From Bodo saltans (Eukaryota > Euglenozoa > Kinetoplastea > Eubodonida > Bodonidae), in assembly GCA_001460835.1 (NCBI GenBank), contig CYKH01001518.1:11647-46360 (forward strand): a DNA stretch of 34,714 bases, given 5' to 3'. This document shows, piece by piece, positions 1 through 10,100 of the stretch. The notes beneath the pieces were generated by a model, which saw only the letters and a program-made list of their open reading frames with translations, did no database searches and had not been told where the DNA came from. A program made the position numbers and the translations under genes. Numbering within the stretch: position 1 is the stretch's first letter; each line of letters begins with the position of its first letter.

Positions 1-618
1 GATACAATGGCAGGCCGCCATTGGTGGCTGGTGGTTGACCTTATTTCAGGAATTGTCATTGGAGTTCTTGGCGGCATCATGCCCTCGACGACGGCTGCCT
101 GCGATGCGCTCCTGTGGGTCGCAGCTGTCGTACTGTCGTGCGTTGCGGTGGCATCCATTGCGCTCGGACCGATCTTCACGAGCCGCATCGACTGCTTCGT
201 GTATCAAGTGTGCGCAGCTGGAGGTGCCATCATCGCCATCGGCGCCGCGGCAGGAGCGAGTGACGATGTTCTGTCCGCACTCACCATCGCGATGTTTCCC
301 ATTTCGCTGATGGGGATGATTGTGGGGGCATTGAAGTGGCTCTGGTCTGTTGGGCAACGTTTTCCCTTGGGGGCCATGGACTTCGGCCTGCCATCGATGC
401 CGCAAAGTGGTGATCCTTTGGGGCAGTGGTTCTCGCAGGCAACAACGAACCGCGAGCAAAATCTGAACATGCTCGTACAACTGGTGTGCCGTCGCGCATC
501 GCAGAGAAGCAGCAGGCTACGCCACCACTCCTCTGCCAACGATGTTATGACAAGGACCTCACCGAAACCAAGAAAAAGTCGTCGATCTGCATCCCCGAGG
601 GCATCCACATGGGAGTAG
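1..618 (+). CDS. C-terminal part of multi-TM surface protein, paralogue of 1677-5511
   Basis: Open from the first base, so the 5' end lies outside the window. The protein contains about four hydrophobic segments (near VVDLISGIVIGVLGGIM, ALLWVAAVVLSCVAVASIAL, CAAGGAIIAIGAAAGA and IAMFPISLMGMIVGAL) followed by a basic, Ser/Arg-rich cytoplasmic-type tail ending STWE. It aligns end to end with the last 205 residues of the downstream gene at 1677-5511, with about 22 differences and one codon indel, so the two are tandem paralogues. The function is unknown. By comparison with the complete copy, the missing part should hold a signal peptide and a large Asn/Ser/Thr-rich ectodomain. Only the C-terminal membrane region is visible here. 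The family assignment as a surface-type membrane protein is inference. Confidence 0.8.
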   Translation, partial: DTMAGRHWWLVVDLISGIVIGVLGGIMPSTTAACDALLWVAAVVLSCVAVASIALGPIFTSRIDCFVYQVCAAGGAIIAIGAAAGASDDVLSALTIAMFPISLMGMIVGALKWLWSVGQRFPLGAMDFGLPSMPQSGDPLGQWFSQATTNREQNLNMLVQLVCRRASQRSSRLRHHSSANDVMTRTSPKPRKSRRSASPRASTWE

Positions 619-1070
619 AGTGTTCAAAAGTGTGTTCAACAGTGCTTTCTCCGCCTTACTCCCTATCCACAGTCACCACTCTCATACACTCTCTAACAGT
701 CACTCTTAACTTGAACATACACCTCTCTTTTTGCTCCTGCCTCAGTTTCCTATTTTCACATCTCTTCAAGAAGAGAGTTGTTACGAAAGTTTTTTCGTTG
801 TTGTGTGCACCTGTGCCTGTGTCGGTCATGTTACGACTAGTGACAAGAATTACGAAAAGTTATCGTGTTATGACCAGTGTTTACTGAAGGAAGAAACAAA
901 CGAGAAATAGATTTTGGATGGGCCATAACGTTTTGACCTTGTCACGAAAACAAAGAACCGAGCGCGGATGAAGATAGCTCGCGAAAAAACGCTATAAAAC
1001 GTTACTTTACAGTTTCGAGAATGATTCGGTGGTAGGGGGAGGGCGAGAAGTTCGACTGAACGGTCTTTAG
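619..1070. other. Intergenic region, 3' UTR of paralogue 1 and pyrimidine-rich spacer
   Basis: No convincing gene. The first ~140 bases resemble the region after the second paralogue (5512-5665): both have an AGTGTTCAA start, a CCTTACTC and TGTCACCACTCTCATAC-like stretch, and a CCTCAGT..CCTATTTTCAC stretch. The duplication therefore extends into the 3' UTR. Pyrimidine-rich sequence at about 640-760 could serve as a polyadenylation/trans-splicing signal for the following gene. Confidence 0.5.
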
Positions 1071-1563
1071 ATGTCGGAGTACCTTGCAGCCCCTGCGTCC
1101 GCCACGGACAACATTGACAATGAGGCGCACGTGACACACAACCCAAGCTATCGGGCATTGGTTTTAAGGGCTGCTGTCGGAGCAGCTCCTCCTCAGTGCT
1201 GTCGCTCCGCTGGCATTAAGATCTTTGAGCAACGAGTCATTTGTCGAGCAGAAGAATTGCGGCGGAGGTTTGCTGGTTACCCTCGTCGACCTTTGGGATC
1301 GCATCGTTCCGTTTTATCCGTGGAACGAGGGGTGGGCATTGCACTGTGCAATTGTGAGGCTTCTGGTGATCAACTTATGCTGTCCCAATCATGTCAATGC
1401 ACTGCCTGAGGACGCAGCGCTGGAACGGCTTTGCATCCATGCACCGTTCATTGGGAAGCAAGAGCAATCGTCGTGCTTTAAGGTCGTCCAGAGTTTCAGA
1501 GGCGGTGACAAGAGCAACAACGTGACGAAGCTGATGAAGGCTTTGAAAAAGATCTTTTCTTGA
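1071..1563 (+). CDS. Small hypothetical protein, apparently frameshifted near 1168
   Basis: I do not recognise this protein. An ATG at 1071 opens one frame (MSEYLAAPASATDN...), while the convincing 3' part lies in another frame, open from 1168 to the TGA at 1561-1563 (LLSEQLLLSAVAPLALRS... to ...LMKALKKIFS). Skipping one base in the GGG at 1168-1170 joins both into about 163 residues, with no stop. The product would be leucine-rich and alpha-helical, ending in a basic helix. It may be a pseudogene, a sequencing error, or only the 3' frame may be translated. No conserved catalytic motif is visible. Confidence in the gene is modest because it is short and broken. Confidence 0.4.
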
Positions 1564-1621
1564 GCTTTATGAAAAAAAGAATCCGAAGAGTGATCTTATA
1601 AATTTATCATGCTGCTTCCCA

Positions 1622-1656
1622 CTATCGTCTTCCACTCACCTTCACTGCTTCTACAG
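1622..1656 (+). promoter_or_regulatory. Predicted trans-splice acceptor for the 1677 gene
   Basis: A pyrimidine-rich run (CTATCGTCTTCCACTCACC, then TTCACTGCTTCTACAG) ends in AG at 1655-1656, 20 bases before the ATG at 1677. This is the arrangement expected of a kinetoplastid spliced-leader acceptor. Confidence 0.5.
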
Positions 1657-1676
1657 TAGGAGGTTTAGAGGAGGAT

Positions 1677-2750
1677 ATGCGTCATCATGTGCTCATTCCC
1701 AATGAGCAGCATGCTGGCGCAGCTTCCGCGATTCTGATGTTGCTGATGATGATGATGATCACCCCGGCTGCCGGTGCCATCTGCCCCAGCACGTCCATCA
1801 TCAACACCCCGAACACGGTTTGGGAAGCTGTGGACTGCAGCAATGTCACCAACCTCGTCGTGCAGACCACAACCAACGTGACCATCCGCATCATCAACAG
1901 CTCCACGATTGCATCGTATTTTCTTCCATACAACTTGTCCCTGATTGTGCTCAACTCAGCCACAATATCTGGATTGTCGCTGGAAATCTTATCCTCCAAC
2001 ATCACAGCATCGAGTCTACTTGTGTTTCCTTTTTTTTTTTCTGTTTACATTCACAGCAGCGCCATCTACGCAGCAAATGTTGGATATGGAGCCATTGCAC
2101 TTCGTTCTTCGTTGAACTCCAGTTCAGACGCTCACGATATAAACGTCACCGTCGACAGCTCATACATCCGTGTCACTTCCCAACGCACTGACAGCCATGA
2201 ATCTCACGCGTTTCTTCACATCCTAGCGAGCGGCTCCCTGCGGAACGTATTTGTTGTGATGCGGAACTCGTCGCTCAACGGGGTTCAAAGCAGCCGCGAG
2301 AGCAAAGCGCTGTATTTTATTGACCTCGCTACGGATCACGCCTCGTCGACCATTTTGATTCACCTAGTGGACTGCGCCATGAACATTGGCTCTACCCTGG
2401 TATCCACAAATCCGATCGACGAGGTGACGGACTACGGCAGTGTCGTCATCGGACTTCGGTTCTATGCGAACACCCTCGGAATGATCGTCGCACTGTCGGG
2501 CGTGGACATTATGCTGACACGATTGGATGTCATTGGGAATGCAACCAGCACATTTACATTTGTGTCCTTCGAAGGCGATACTGTCGTCGACTCCTCTGTG
2601 ATTGTGTTACAGTCAGTGTATGTATCGACAACCGTAGCAGGCCCGATGAGCATCGCCAACGATATGTTCTCAAGGTACAGCTCCGTCTTTAGTGCCGCGA
2701 CGATGGTCAACTCGACGTTTCTCGTGCGCAATACGCACATCTTTTTTTAA
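1677..2750 (+). CDS. N-terminal part of large multi-TM surface protein (signal peptide + ectodomain)
   Basis: The ATG lies 20 bases after a predicted splice acceptor. A signal peptide is visible (hydrophobic ILMLLMMMMITPAAGA, likely cleavage before ICPST). The ectodomain is rich in Asn, Ser and Thr with many N-x-S/T sites and repeated hydrophobic-polar strands, suggesting a beta-rich, heavily N-glycosylated surface domain. The frame ends at a TAA directly after a 7-T run at 2742-2748. Dropping one T continues seamlessly into the 2746-5511 frame, giving one protein of about 1,277 residues, so this is not an independent gene. An 11-T run at 2030-2040, inside the frame, is suspicious and may be an assembly junction. 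The whole resembles the large families of putative membrane-associated proteins in bodonids; function unknown. Confidence 0.8.
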   Translation: MRHHVLIPNEQHAGAASAILMLLMMMMITPAAGAICPSTSIINTPNTVWEAVDCSNVTNLVVQTTTNVTIRIINSSTIASYFLPYNLSLIVLNSATISGLSLEILSSNITASSLLVFPFFFSVYIHSSAIYAANVGYGAIALRSSLNSSSDAHDINVTVDSSYIRVTSQRTDSHESHAFLHILASGSLRNVFVVMRNSSLNGVQSSRESKALYFIDLATDHASSTILIHLVDCAMNIGSTLVSTNPIDEVTDYGSVVIGLRFYANTLGMIVALSGVDIMLTRLDVIGNATSTFTFVSFEGDTVVDSSVIVLQSVYVSTTVAGPMSIANDMFSRYSSVFSAATMVNSTFLVRNTHIFF

Positions 2751-5511
2751 TCGTAACTTACTTTCCCTTGTGGACACCGCAGCTGTGCAGCTTGCTGAAC
2801 TTGGCTGCGCAAACAATTCATTTGTGACAGTCGATGGGAATTCGTCTGTCACAGTGCGCAGCGTTGGCGACGGATGTTTTTCCACGTATTATGCGAATGC
2901 ATTCTTCAGCATTATTGCGTTTCTCACAGAGGCCATCAACAATGCCACGGTTGTGATAGAGAATGTTCTCATATCAGTGTCCCTTGATGCATTTTGTCCT
3001 GTTCAACGTAGCGCGTATTTTAACCGGATCGGCAGTCGCGCCGCTGCGGCCCTTACGCTGACAACAAACTCCGGCATCTACGGCTTCCTCGTTGGGACGC
3101 TCATCGCCACGGGCTCCTTCACAAACTCCAACATTATGATCCGTGGGGCCTTGGTGAACGCAGTGCCGCCCAATATCAGCCTGTGCACCACAGCGAACAA
3201 CGCGGCATATTCCCCTTCACCCTTGTTGTTACAAGTATTCGTCAGTCTTGGCCCCCTGATGTTCAACTCAACAGCCTTATTGCTGGATACGCTGAGTATT
3301 GTGGGTCCTGGCGTGCCTGCTGTTTCTGCTTTTCGCGTCTTCATCGCCTCTGGCACTACGATTGATTTCGGAGCGACGTGCGGTCTTTTGCAAACGAAGA
3401 TGACTGTCATCGACGTTTTCACAGACTCAAACAAGAACATGAGCATGAGCGGCGTCAGCGGATTAGGAGGGAGGCCATCCATGAACCTCAACGTGAGCCT
3501 CGCCATTACGTTAGGACTAGCGCTCACGGGTAGCACTAACAACAGTTCTAGCATGTGGTCATTTTCTGTCTTCCACGACATTCTTAGCACCATCAGTAGC
3601 TCCACCATCAGTACTGAGGGCCTTCAGTCGTTGCGGCCCTCCACCAACCGTCTCACGGCTGCCTTTCGAATGACAGGGTCGACATCAGTAAATATGATCT
3701 TGCGCCTTGTGGACGTTCACGCTACTAGTCTAGAGGATAGCATTGGCGTAGTGGGCTCCGCTCCACATGTGCTGCTCCTTGAGCACGGCGTTGTAGAGGA
3801 CAACACAACGCTGATCGTGATGAATAGCCGTGCAACTGGTTTTGGCCGCATGATCGCAGCAAGTGTGGGATACTCCAGCAGCGCAACGACACTACAAAGT
3901 AGCAGCGCGTTGGGTCCTGCGTCACGTGTTCACATCCAATGCTTAGAATGGGACGGGAGTGCAACCGTACCTCTTGGCGTGCTTGGTGTCGTCCGGGGTC
4001 AGGCTATCTTCATGACCTGTCTGCCTTCTGTGAGTGCGTCGCTTGATGCCACACGCTCTTTAGAGGGTGTAGTGGGGGCCTTCGTTCCTGCACCGACTGT
4101 CCTTGAGACTCCTGTAGCTTTGGCAGCGTTGGTGGCGACCGCCGGGCTCTCCATTGTCCAGTCCGCATCCGTCTCGTCGCCCTTATCGCGTAGCCTTGCA
4201 ATCCTACGCATCGCTCAGTGCTCTGGTGTCGAAGCGCTAGAAGGGCCACTAGGCGTAGATGCCCATCCCACACGGATTTCCATCGGAGAGGACGTAGGCG
4301 GCTCCCAACGAGGGTCCTTGATTATGAACTTCTGCGTCCTATGGGGTGGTCTTGCTCTCTTGTCTACAGGCGAGGCTCTCTTCTTGGGGTGGTACCGAGA
4401 CAATGCTCTGTGGACTGTGCGCGAGGCCCTCAGTCACCTCCAGCTGCCTGGTGCGTGGTCGATGTTTGTCATGCCGCTGCTGTCCCCGGTCGTATCCAGT
4501 GCGGTTCAGTTGATCTCTGGCACTGCGCAGGGTGCGTTGAGCGGAGGCGATGCCGTGGGTGGTGTCGTTGCTCTGGTGATTGTCGCGCTGATAACAGCGG
4601 CTGTCATGTACTGGTTGCGACCTTCGTTCTTTCATTCTGTGGTGGAGGGGCGAGTCGGCAATAGTGCGTGGTATCATCAAGGGTGCATGATCCAAACGGC
4701 ACGACGCCGAGTGCTGCAAGCCGCGAACATTCAAGATGGTGCAAAAGAATTGGTCCTCTTTATGGGAGCTCCTCTTGGAGCGTGGCGCGCACGACGAATA
4801 GCACAAGCCGCGAGCTCCAACCTGAACAATGTTCACCACGACCTGCACGCTCAGCGTCGCGACCTGTTGTGTCGTCATTTGCGTCCGCTGTACGGCGATA
4901 CAATGGCAGGCCGCCATTGGTGGCTGGTGGTTGACCTCACCTCAGGAATCGTCATAGGAGTTCTTGGCGGCATCATGCCCTCGACAACGCCTGCCTGCGA
5001 TGCGCTCCTGTGGGTCGCAGCAGTCGTACTGTCATGCGTTGCGGTGGCATCCATTGCGCTCGGACCGATCTTCACGAGCCGCATCGACTGCTTCGTGTAT
5101 CAAGTGTGCGCAGCAGGAGGTGCCATCATCGCCATCGGCGCCGCGGCAGGAGCGAGTGACGATGTTCTGTCCGCACTCACCATTGCGATGCTTCCCATTT
5201 CGCTGATTGGGATGATTGTGGGGGCATTGAAGTGGCTCTGGTCTGTTGGGCAGCGTTTCCCCTTGGGGGCTATGGACCTCGGCCTGCCATCGATTCCGCA
5301 AAGTGGTGATCCTTGGGGGCAGTGGTTCTCGCAGGCAACACCGAACCGCGAGCAAAATTTGAACATGCTCGTAAAACTGGCGTGCCGTCACGCATCGTGG
5401 AGAAACAGCAGGTCACGCCACCACTTCTCTGCCAACGCTGCTATCACACCGACCTCACCGAAACCAAGAAAAAGTCGATCTGCATCCCCGAAGTCATTCA
5501 CATGGGAGTAG
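2746..5511 (+). CDS. Remainder of the large multi-TM surface protein (ectodomain + C-terminal TM region)
   Basis: This continues the 1677 gene after the T-run at 2742-2748 in a shifted frame; there is no convincing start codon of its own. The ectodomain continues to about 4320 with frequent N-x-S/T. A membrane region follows: LIMNFCVLWGGLALLSTG, an amphipathic loop, VGGVVALVIVALITAAVMYW, a basic cytoplasmic-type loop (HQGCMIQTARRRVLQAA), then the four-segment block shared with the 1-618 copy. The C-terminal tail is basic and Ser-rich. The overall plan is one large extracellular domain and about six TM helices. No enzyme or channel signature is recognised. A frameshift in a T homopolymer is more likely a sequence error than real inactivation, because 2.7 kb downstream is intact. 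Confidence 0.8.
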   Translation, partial: FNRNLLSLVDTAAVQLAELGCANNSFVTVDGNSSVTVRSVGDGCFSTYYANAFFSIIAFLTEAINNATVVIENVLISVSLDAFCPVQRSAYFNRIGSRAAAALTLTTNSGIYGFLVGTLIATGSFTNSNIMIRGALVNAVPPNISLCTTANNAAYSPSPLLLQVFVSLGPLMFNSTALLLDTLSIVGPGVPAVSAFRVFIASGTTIDFGATCGLLQTKMTVIDVFTDSNKNMSMSGVSGLGGRPSMNLNVSLAITLGLALTGSTNNSSSMWSFSVFHDILSTISSSTISTEGLQSLRPSTNRLTAAFRMTGSTSVNMILRLVDVHATSLEDSIGVVGSAPHVLLLEHGVVEDNTTLIVMNSRATGFGRMIAASVGYSSSATTLQSSSALGPASRVHIQCLEWDGSATVPLGVLGVVRGQAIFMTCLPSVSASLDATRSLEGVVGAFVPAPTVLETPVALAALVATAGLSIVQSASVSSPLSRSLAILRIAQCSGVEALEGPLGVDAHPTRISIGEDVGGSQRGSLIMNFCVLWGGLALLSTGEALFLGWYRDNALWTVREALSHLQLPGAWSMFVMPLLSPVVSSAVQLISGTAQGALSGGDAVGGVVALVIVALITAAVMYWLRPSFFHSVVEGRVGNSAWYHQGCMIQTARRRVLQAANIQDGAKELVLFMGAPLGAWRARRIAQAASSNLNNVHHDLHAQRRDLLCRHLRPLYGDTMAGRHWWLVVDLTSGIVIGVLGGIMPSTTPACDALLWVAAVVLSCVAVASIALGPIFTSRIDCFVYQVCAAGGAIIAIGAAAGASDDVLSALTIAMLPISLIGMIVGALKWLWSVGQRFPLGAMDLGLPSIPQSGDPWGQWFSQATPNREQNLNMLVKLACRHASWRNSRSRHHFSANAAITPTSPKPRKSRSASPKSFTWE

Positions 5512-5665
5512 AGTGTTCAATAGTGCTTGTTTGTTTTTATTGTTTCGACGACCTACCTCCTTACTCTACTGTCACCACTCTCATACGCTCTAACAGTCAT
5601 TCTTGACTTGAATCTTCACCTCCTCTTCTTTTTTGTTCCGGCCTCAGTATCCTATTTTCACTTCG
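4897..5665 (+). repeat. Tandem paralogous block matching 1-~760
   Basis: 4897-5511 matches 1-618 with about 90% identity at protein level, and the similarity continues into the 3' flank to about 5665 with more gaps. This is the older, genuine tandem gene duplication in the window, unlike the near-identical short duplications elsewhere. Confidence 0.85.
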
Positions 5666-5820
5666 CAAAATAAACTGGTTATGGCTCCATAACAAACCAA
5701 AGTTCAGCAAAGGGAAAACAAACGTGTCTGTGTGTTGCTAACGTATGTGTGCAACGTCTAGCTGTCAATGAGTGTCTTTCAATTTATTTATTTCCTTTTA
5801 GAAAAAGCTCAGGCCTGCTT
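5512..5820. other. Intergenic region with UTRs
   Basis: It contains the 3' UTR shared with the upstream paralogue, an A-rich stretch (5665-5725) and a splice acceptor just before the actin-related gene. No gene is seen. Confidence 0.5.
5775..5801 (+). promoter_or_regulatory. Predicted trans-splice acceptor for actin-related gene
   Basis: A tract TTTCAATTTATTTATTTCC followed by TTTTAG ends in AG at 5800-5801, 19 bases before the ATG at 5821. It argues against the upstream in-frame ATG at 5749, which would lie before the acceptor. Confidence 0.55.
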
Positions 5821-7011
5821 ATGTCGCTTCAGGACGTTTCCAACACGTTAATTTTAGACATTGGTTCGGCCTCTATCAAGGCTGGTGTGGCGACCGAATC
5901 GCTCCCCGCTGTCGTCTTCCCTAGCGTCGTTGGCATTCCGGCAAAGAAAACTGGAATCCTCAAAAAGAAAACCGTATCCTCCAGCGATGAGGCAAATCTC
6001 CCCTCCCACATCGTAGGGCACGAGGCGCTCCACAACCTTCACCGATGCACTGTGACGTATCCAATTGAGAGGGGTGTGGTGCAGAACTGGGCGTACTTTG
6101 AGCATATCATCCAACATTGCCTCACGGATTTGCAGTTGGACGCGGAGTCCACAGGCGTTGTCCTCACGGAGTTGCCGTTTAGTCCTAAAGGGAACGTCGA
6201 GCGCATCGCTCAAACCTTATTTGAAGCATTCAACATCCCTCAACTTGCTGTGATTCCTAGCGGCCTCTGTGCACTGTATGCTAGCGGCCGAACCACCGGT
6301 GTGGTCTTGGACTCCGGTGCTGGCGTCACACACATTACGCCAGTGTTCGATTCGTTCATTGCGTCGAATGCAATCAATCGCATCAACTTTGGTGGTGACG
6401 ACGTGACGCAGCATCTTAAAACAATTCTGTTCGAACGCGGGCTCAACTTTACCTCCCCAGTGGATCTTCTTCAAGTGAAGAAAATCAAAGAGCAATTGTG
6501 CTTTGTGAGTCAGGACTACGAGAATGACGTGAAACCCGCTACTGATGAGGGAAGCTTTTTGGAGGACTTTAGACTCCCTGACGGCCAGTCTGTTGCCCTC
6601 GGCAAGGAACGATTCCGCGCTGCTGAGATCCTGTTCAACCCCTCCATTTTGCAATCGGAGCTCCCCCCACTTGGTGACTTTGTGGCGGAGTGCGTGAAGA
6701 GGTGCGGTATCGATATCCGCAAGGCGTTGATGGGTAACATCGTCCTATGCGGAGGCAACACGATGTTCGAGGGGTTTGGAAAGAGGTTAGAGACCGACGC
6801 CACCAGACACTTCCCTGGTCTGTTTGGATCTGTCAAGGTCATTGATTCTGCAGATAGACTGTTCAGTGTCTGGGCAGGTGCTAGTGTGGTTGCCAACTTA
6901 CCAACGTTTTCGAGCAACATCATCACGAATGAAGTGTACCAAGAACACGGCCCTAGCATTGTACACGGCTACCAGAAGCCACATGAGGATACCGACGCTG
7001 TGGATGCGTAA
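5821..7011 (+). CDS. Actin-related protein
   Basis: A 396-residue protein of the actin/Arp superfamily, ATP-binding and presumably cytoskeletal or nuclear. Visible motifs are: phosphate-1 loop ILDIGSASIKAG near the N terminus (actin DNGSG..KAG); phosphate-2 loop VVLDSGAGVTHITPVF (actin VLDSGDGVTHTVPIYE); adenosine motif GNIVLCGGNTMFEGFGKRL (actin NIVLSGGTTMFPG); and the C-terminal FSVWAGASVVANLPTF...GPSIVH block. Length is close to conventional actin (375), with a small insertion after the first 30 residues. The ATG at 5821 is chosen because the splice acceptor lies between it and the 5749 ATG. The N-terminal half is divergent, so it is not conventional actin. The exact Arp subfamily cannot be set by eye; kinetoplastids carry several lineage-specific actin-like proteins. 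Confidence 0.93.
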   Translation: MSLQDVSNTLILDIGSASIKAGVATESLPAVVFPSVVGIPAKKTGILKKKTVSSSDEANLPSHIVGHEALHNLHRCTVTYPIERGVVQNWAYFEHIIQHCLTDLQLDAESTGVVLTELPFSPKGNVERIAQTLFEAFNIPQLAVIPSGLCALYASGRTTGVVLDSGAGVTHITPVFDSFIASNAINRINFGGDDVTQHLKTILFERGLNFTSPVDLLQVKKIKEQLCFVSQDYENDVKPATDEGSFLEDFRLPDGQSVALGKERFRAAEILFNPSILQSELPPLGDFVAECVKRCGIDIRKALMGNIVLCGGNTMFEGFGKRLETDATRHFPGLFGSVKVIDSADRLFSVWAGASVVANLPTFSSNIITNEVYQEHGPSIVHGYQKPHEDTDAVDA

Positions 7012-7072
7012 AAAAAAGACGGAAAGTGGGATGTTGTAAAGATTTTAGTGCATGACCCCTTTGATTTGGCTC

Positions 7073-7109
7073 ATTTTTTTTTTGTTTTGTTTTCTCTCAC
7101 ACTACCGCA
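7073..7109 (+). promoter_or_regulatory. Predicted trans-splice acceptor for the 7175 gene
   Basis: A T-rich tract (ATTTTTTTTTTTGTTTTG, then TTTTCTCTCACACTACCGCAG) ends in AG at 7108-7109, 65 bases before the ATG at 7175. It is the clearest acceptor in the window. Confidence 0.6.
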
Positions 7110-7174
7110 GCAGCACCATCAAATCAAAGTAGCACTTTGACAAAACCAACAAGAGTGGCCCTGCATACGCAACG

Positions 7175-10100
7175 ATGTACCACAGCCTTGACGAGGCGGC
7201 AATCATCACCATCTCCTCCTTCACCGGGCAGCGATGCCACGTGGAACTCCCGAGCTGGGTGGGCAGCCTCGCCGAGGCAATTCTACTGATTCGGGAAGCG
7301 CATTCCAACGCCCTGGTTGATGAGTCAGGCAAAGCGCACTTTCATCCCGCAATAGATTATCTAGAAGAAGTGGCGACCCACGAAACGATCGAATCGTTGA
7401 GCGACCTTCGTGCGGCGAGGGAGGTGCGCATTCACATTAAGCCTCGAACCGCCAACGCATCGAGTTGGATGATGGTGTCCACCGCAACCACGGCGCCAGA
7501 CAACCTTACCACTGACGCGATGTGCAGCACTGATGCCAGTCCAGAGGTGAGCATAATGGCCGAGGCGGATCGACTACCAACCGCCGATTCGTCAGTTCCC
7601 CTCGTGGAAGGAGTCCCACCACCTCCACCACCGGTTGAGCATTCCGCAACTCAATATGACAAGAGCGCAACTTCCGATAGAATAGAGCGACGTTATGCAA
7701 CAACGGCAAGTGGTTCGACAACGGCGGTAACATCGTTGACTGGTGGGCCAGATGACATCGAGCGTTTGATCCGGTATCACCAGCGGCTGCGTCAGGAGGT
7801 AGCGGCGCGCCATCCAGCGGCCGTGCAATATTCTGGTGACGACTATGAGGAGGCATACAAGAAATCTGTAGTTGCAACCGTAGCCAGTCCGCATCGCGAA
7901 GATCCACGCGTCACCAGCCCACCAAGGGACGAGGAGACCTTCACTATGTATGTGAGGGAGCATGATCAAACGAATATCACAACTGAGCTCATCACAAGGA
8001 AGAAGACCATTATGTCGCCATCTTCTGTGTCAGCCCCTCGTGCTGTCGTGACTTCATCGTCGCCAGTAGCCTCCGACGCAGATGGCCACCGTGCAGAGTT
8101 GCCTCTTCGATTCGGAGGAGACGGCTGGGCAACAACGCCTACGCCATCGCCGCCCATATCGTTACCACCACACGAAGAGGCCTCCTTTACGATTCATCAG
8201 CATATTCGCATGGAGCATCATAGTAGTCAATGGAGTAATGCGTCGTCTTTGGTATCGCGTGCGTCCGTACTCCACAACAACAACAACAAGCGTGTCGTTG
8301 CCGCTGTCATGGTGTCGCCGCCACCCGACGACCATAATGCTCCTCAAGCAGCGCTTCCATCGCACATCGCCTCACGAAGCAGCTCCTTGGCCTCAGCCTC
8401 TCTGTCCCAATTACCAACTGCAGGTACTACTGGTGACGCCTTACCGGCCCAGGCATTCGACGAGCCCGATGCACTTGAAAGTGAAGAACGGTCCCTTGAT
8501 GCTGCAGAGGATACGGTTGCCCTTGTGCCCGCTGCCTTGAACGCACCGGAGCCGATCGAGTACAGCCCTCCCAACTCTGAAGAAGGGGCGACGGTTGAAC
8601 CATCAGTGCAGACGCAAGAGGGCGGCACCACGATGCACAACGCCGTTTGTCTGATGTCTCCGGAGGGCTACCAGCAGCTCAGCACGGCTCCCATAGAGCC
8701 AGTTGGAATTCGAGCTCCCTCTCTCTCCACTGCAAGCCCCCGTCGCAATGACGTTAGGGGGTTACTCCATTCGCCGGGAAACGAAATTGTTGATGAACCC
8801 AGAATGATCTCTTCTCCTTCGTCGTCAACCATGTGGGCAACACCAACGACAGGGGCTCGTCTGGAGATCGCCGACGTGAATGCCAGGCGGCACCGATGTC
8901 TGCAACACGTGATGAACTCGTGGGGTATTGCCCCTCCCTCTTCGCTGCTGTTTCGTGAGTGCATTAGCGAGGTAGCGACTGAGCGTGGTGGCTGCAGTCC
9001 AGCAGCATTATCCTCCGGGCGCCACCTGCGTGAATTACATTTAGTTGTCGAAGGGCCAAGCGGAAGTGGCGCCACCACAACTGCCCTCACCATTGCTGGT
9101 GATGTGATTCTCTCTGCTCAGCAACAGAGGGAGCATGCGTTGGTTGGTTGCTCACTGCTGGTGCCCATCCAAGTTGCGGGGTATCTGGGTGACGATCAAA
9201 ATAGAAATAACGGCATTGCCCAGTGGCTGGTGATGGTGTCAAGAAATTGGATCGCAGCGTCGCTACGTGCACTCGACGCTGCGCTGGGAGGGGCGTCCAT
9301 TGACGTGGACGGCATTGCGGAGGCTGCGGTGCCCCTCCCCGGTCCCCCGCACGTCACCACCGTTCGTCGATGGCTTGGGCTCAAGTCATCGCTATCGACG
9401 GCACTTCTGGCCGCTTGTCCTGCACTGCCTGCTGAGCAAGCGCGGCGAGCAGCGGAGGACACGCTCAAACTCCTCGATGTGGTGAGGGACACAACCCACG
9501 TTGTAGTCACCGACGCTCAGCGAGCAGAAGACACATTAGCCAACGCAACCCCCAACCCGTCGCTCCTAATGGACTTGTGTCTTCTTCTCGCCTCAGTGAT
9601 GCAGTACGTCCCTGTGCTCTTCGCTCGGTTGTACGGCTGGGAGGGAGTGCTGTACGTGTTAGACGGCCTGAGGGAGGTGCCCCACGTGAACAGCGTTGCC
9701 GCAGAACGTCTTCCACTGCTGATGGAGCTGCTACGCATGACGCTTGTGGATGACACCTCTGCATATCTGCCTGCTGAAGTGATCGGGTGTTCTGGTATGA
9801 TCTACTGCCGTCACACGAATTGGGCCGATGCATTGGACATCCACCAGCGCCGCCACCATCAACATAGCATCATGCAGCATCCACATGATCACGCGATACT
9901 CCTCGGTGCCCACTCTGTGAAAGTTCTTGGCTTGATTTCAGACAAGGTTGCTGTGGAACGATACGGCTTCCCTGCGCTGCTTCGGATCCACCGGCAGGAG
10001 CCTCACGCAGATGCGGACAATGATCGGCACAGCACCATCGACGCCGTACGGCATTACCCCCTGCGTGTGTTCCTTGGAGCGCCTGGGTTTCTCGCGTTGC

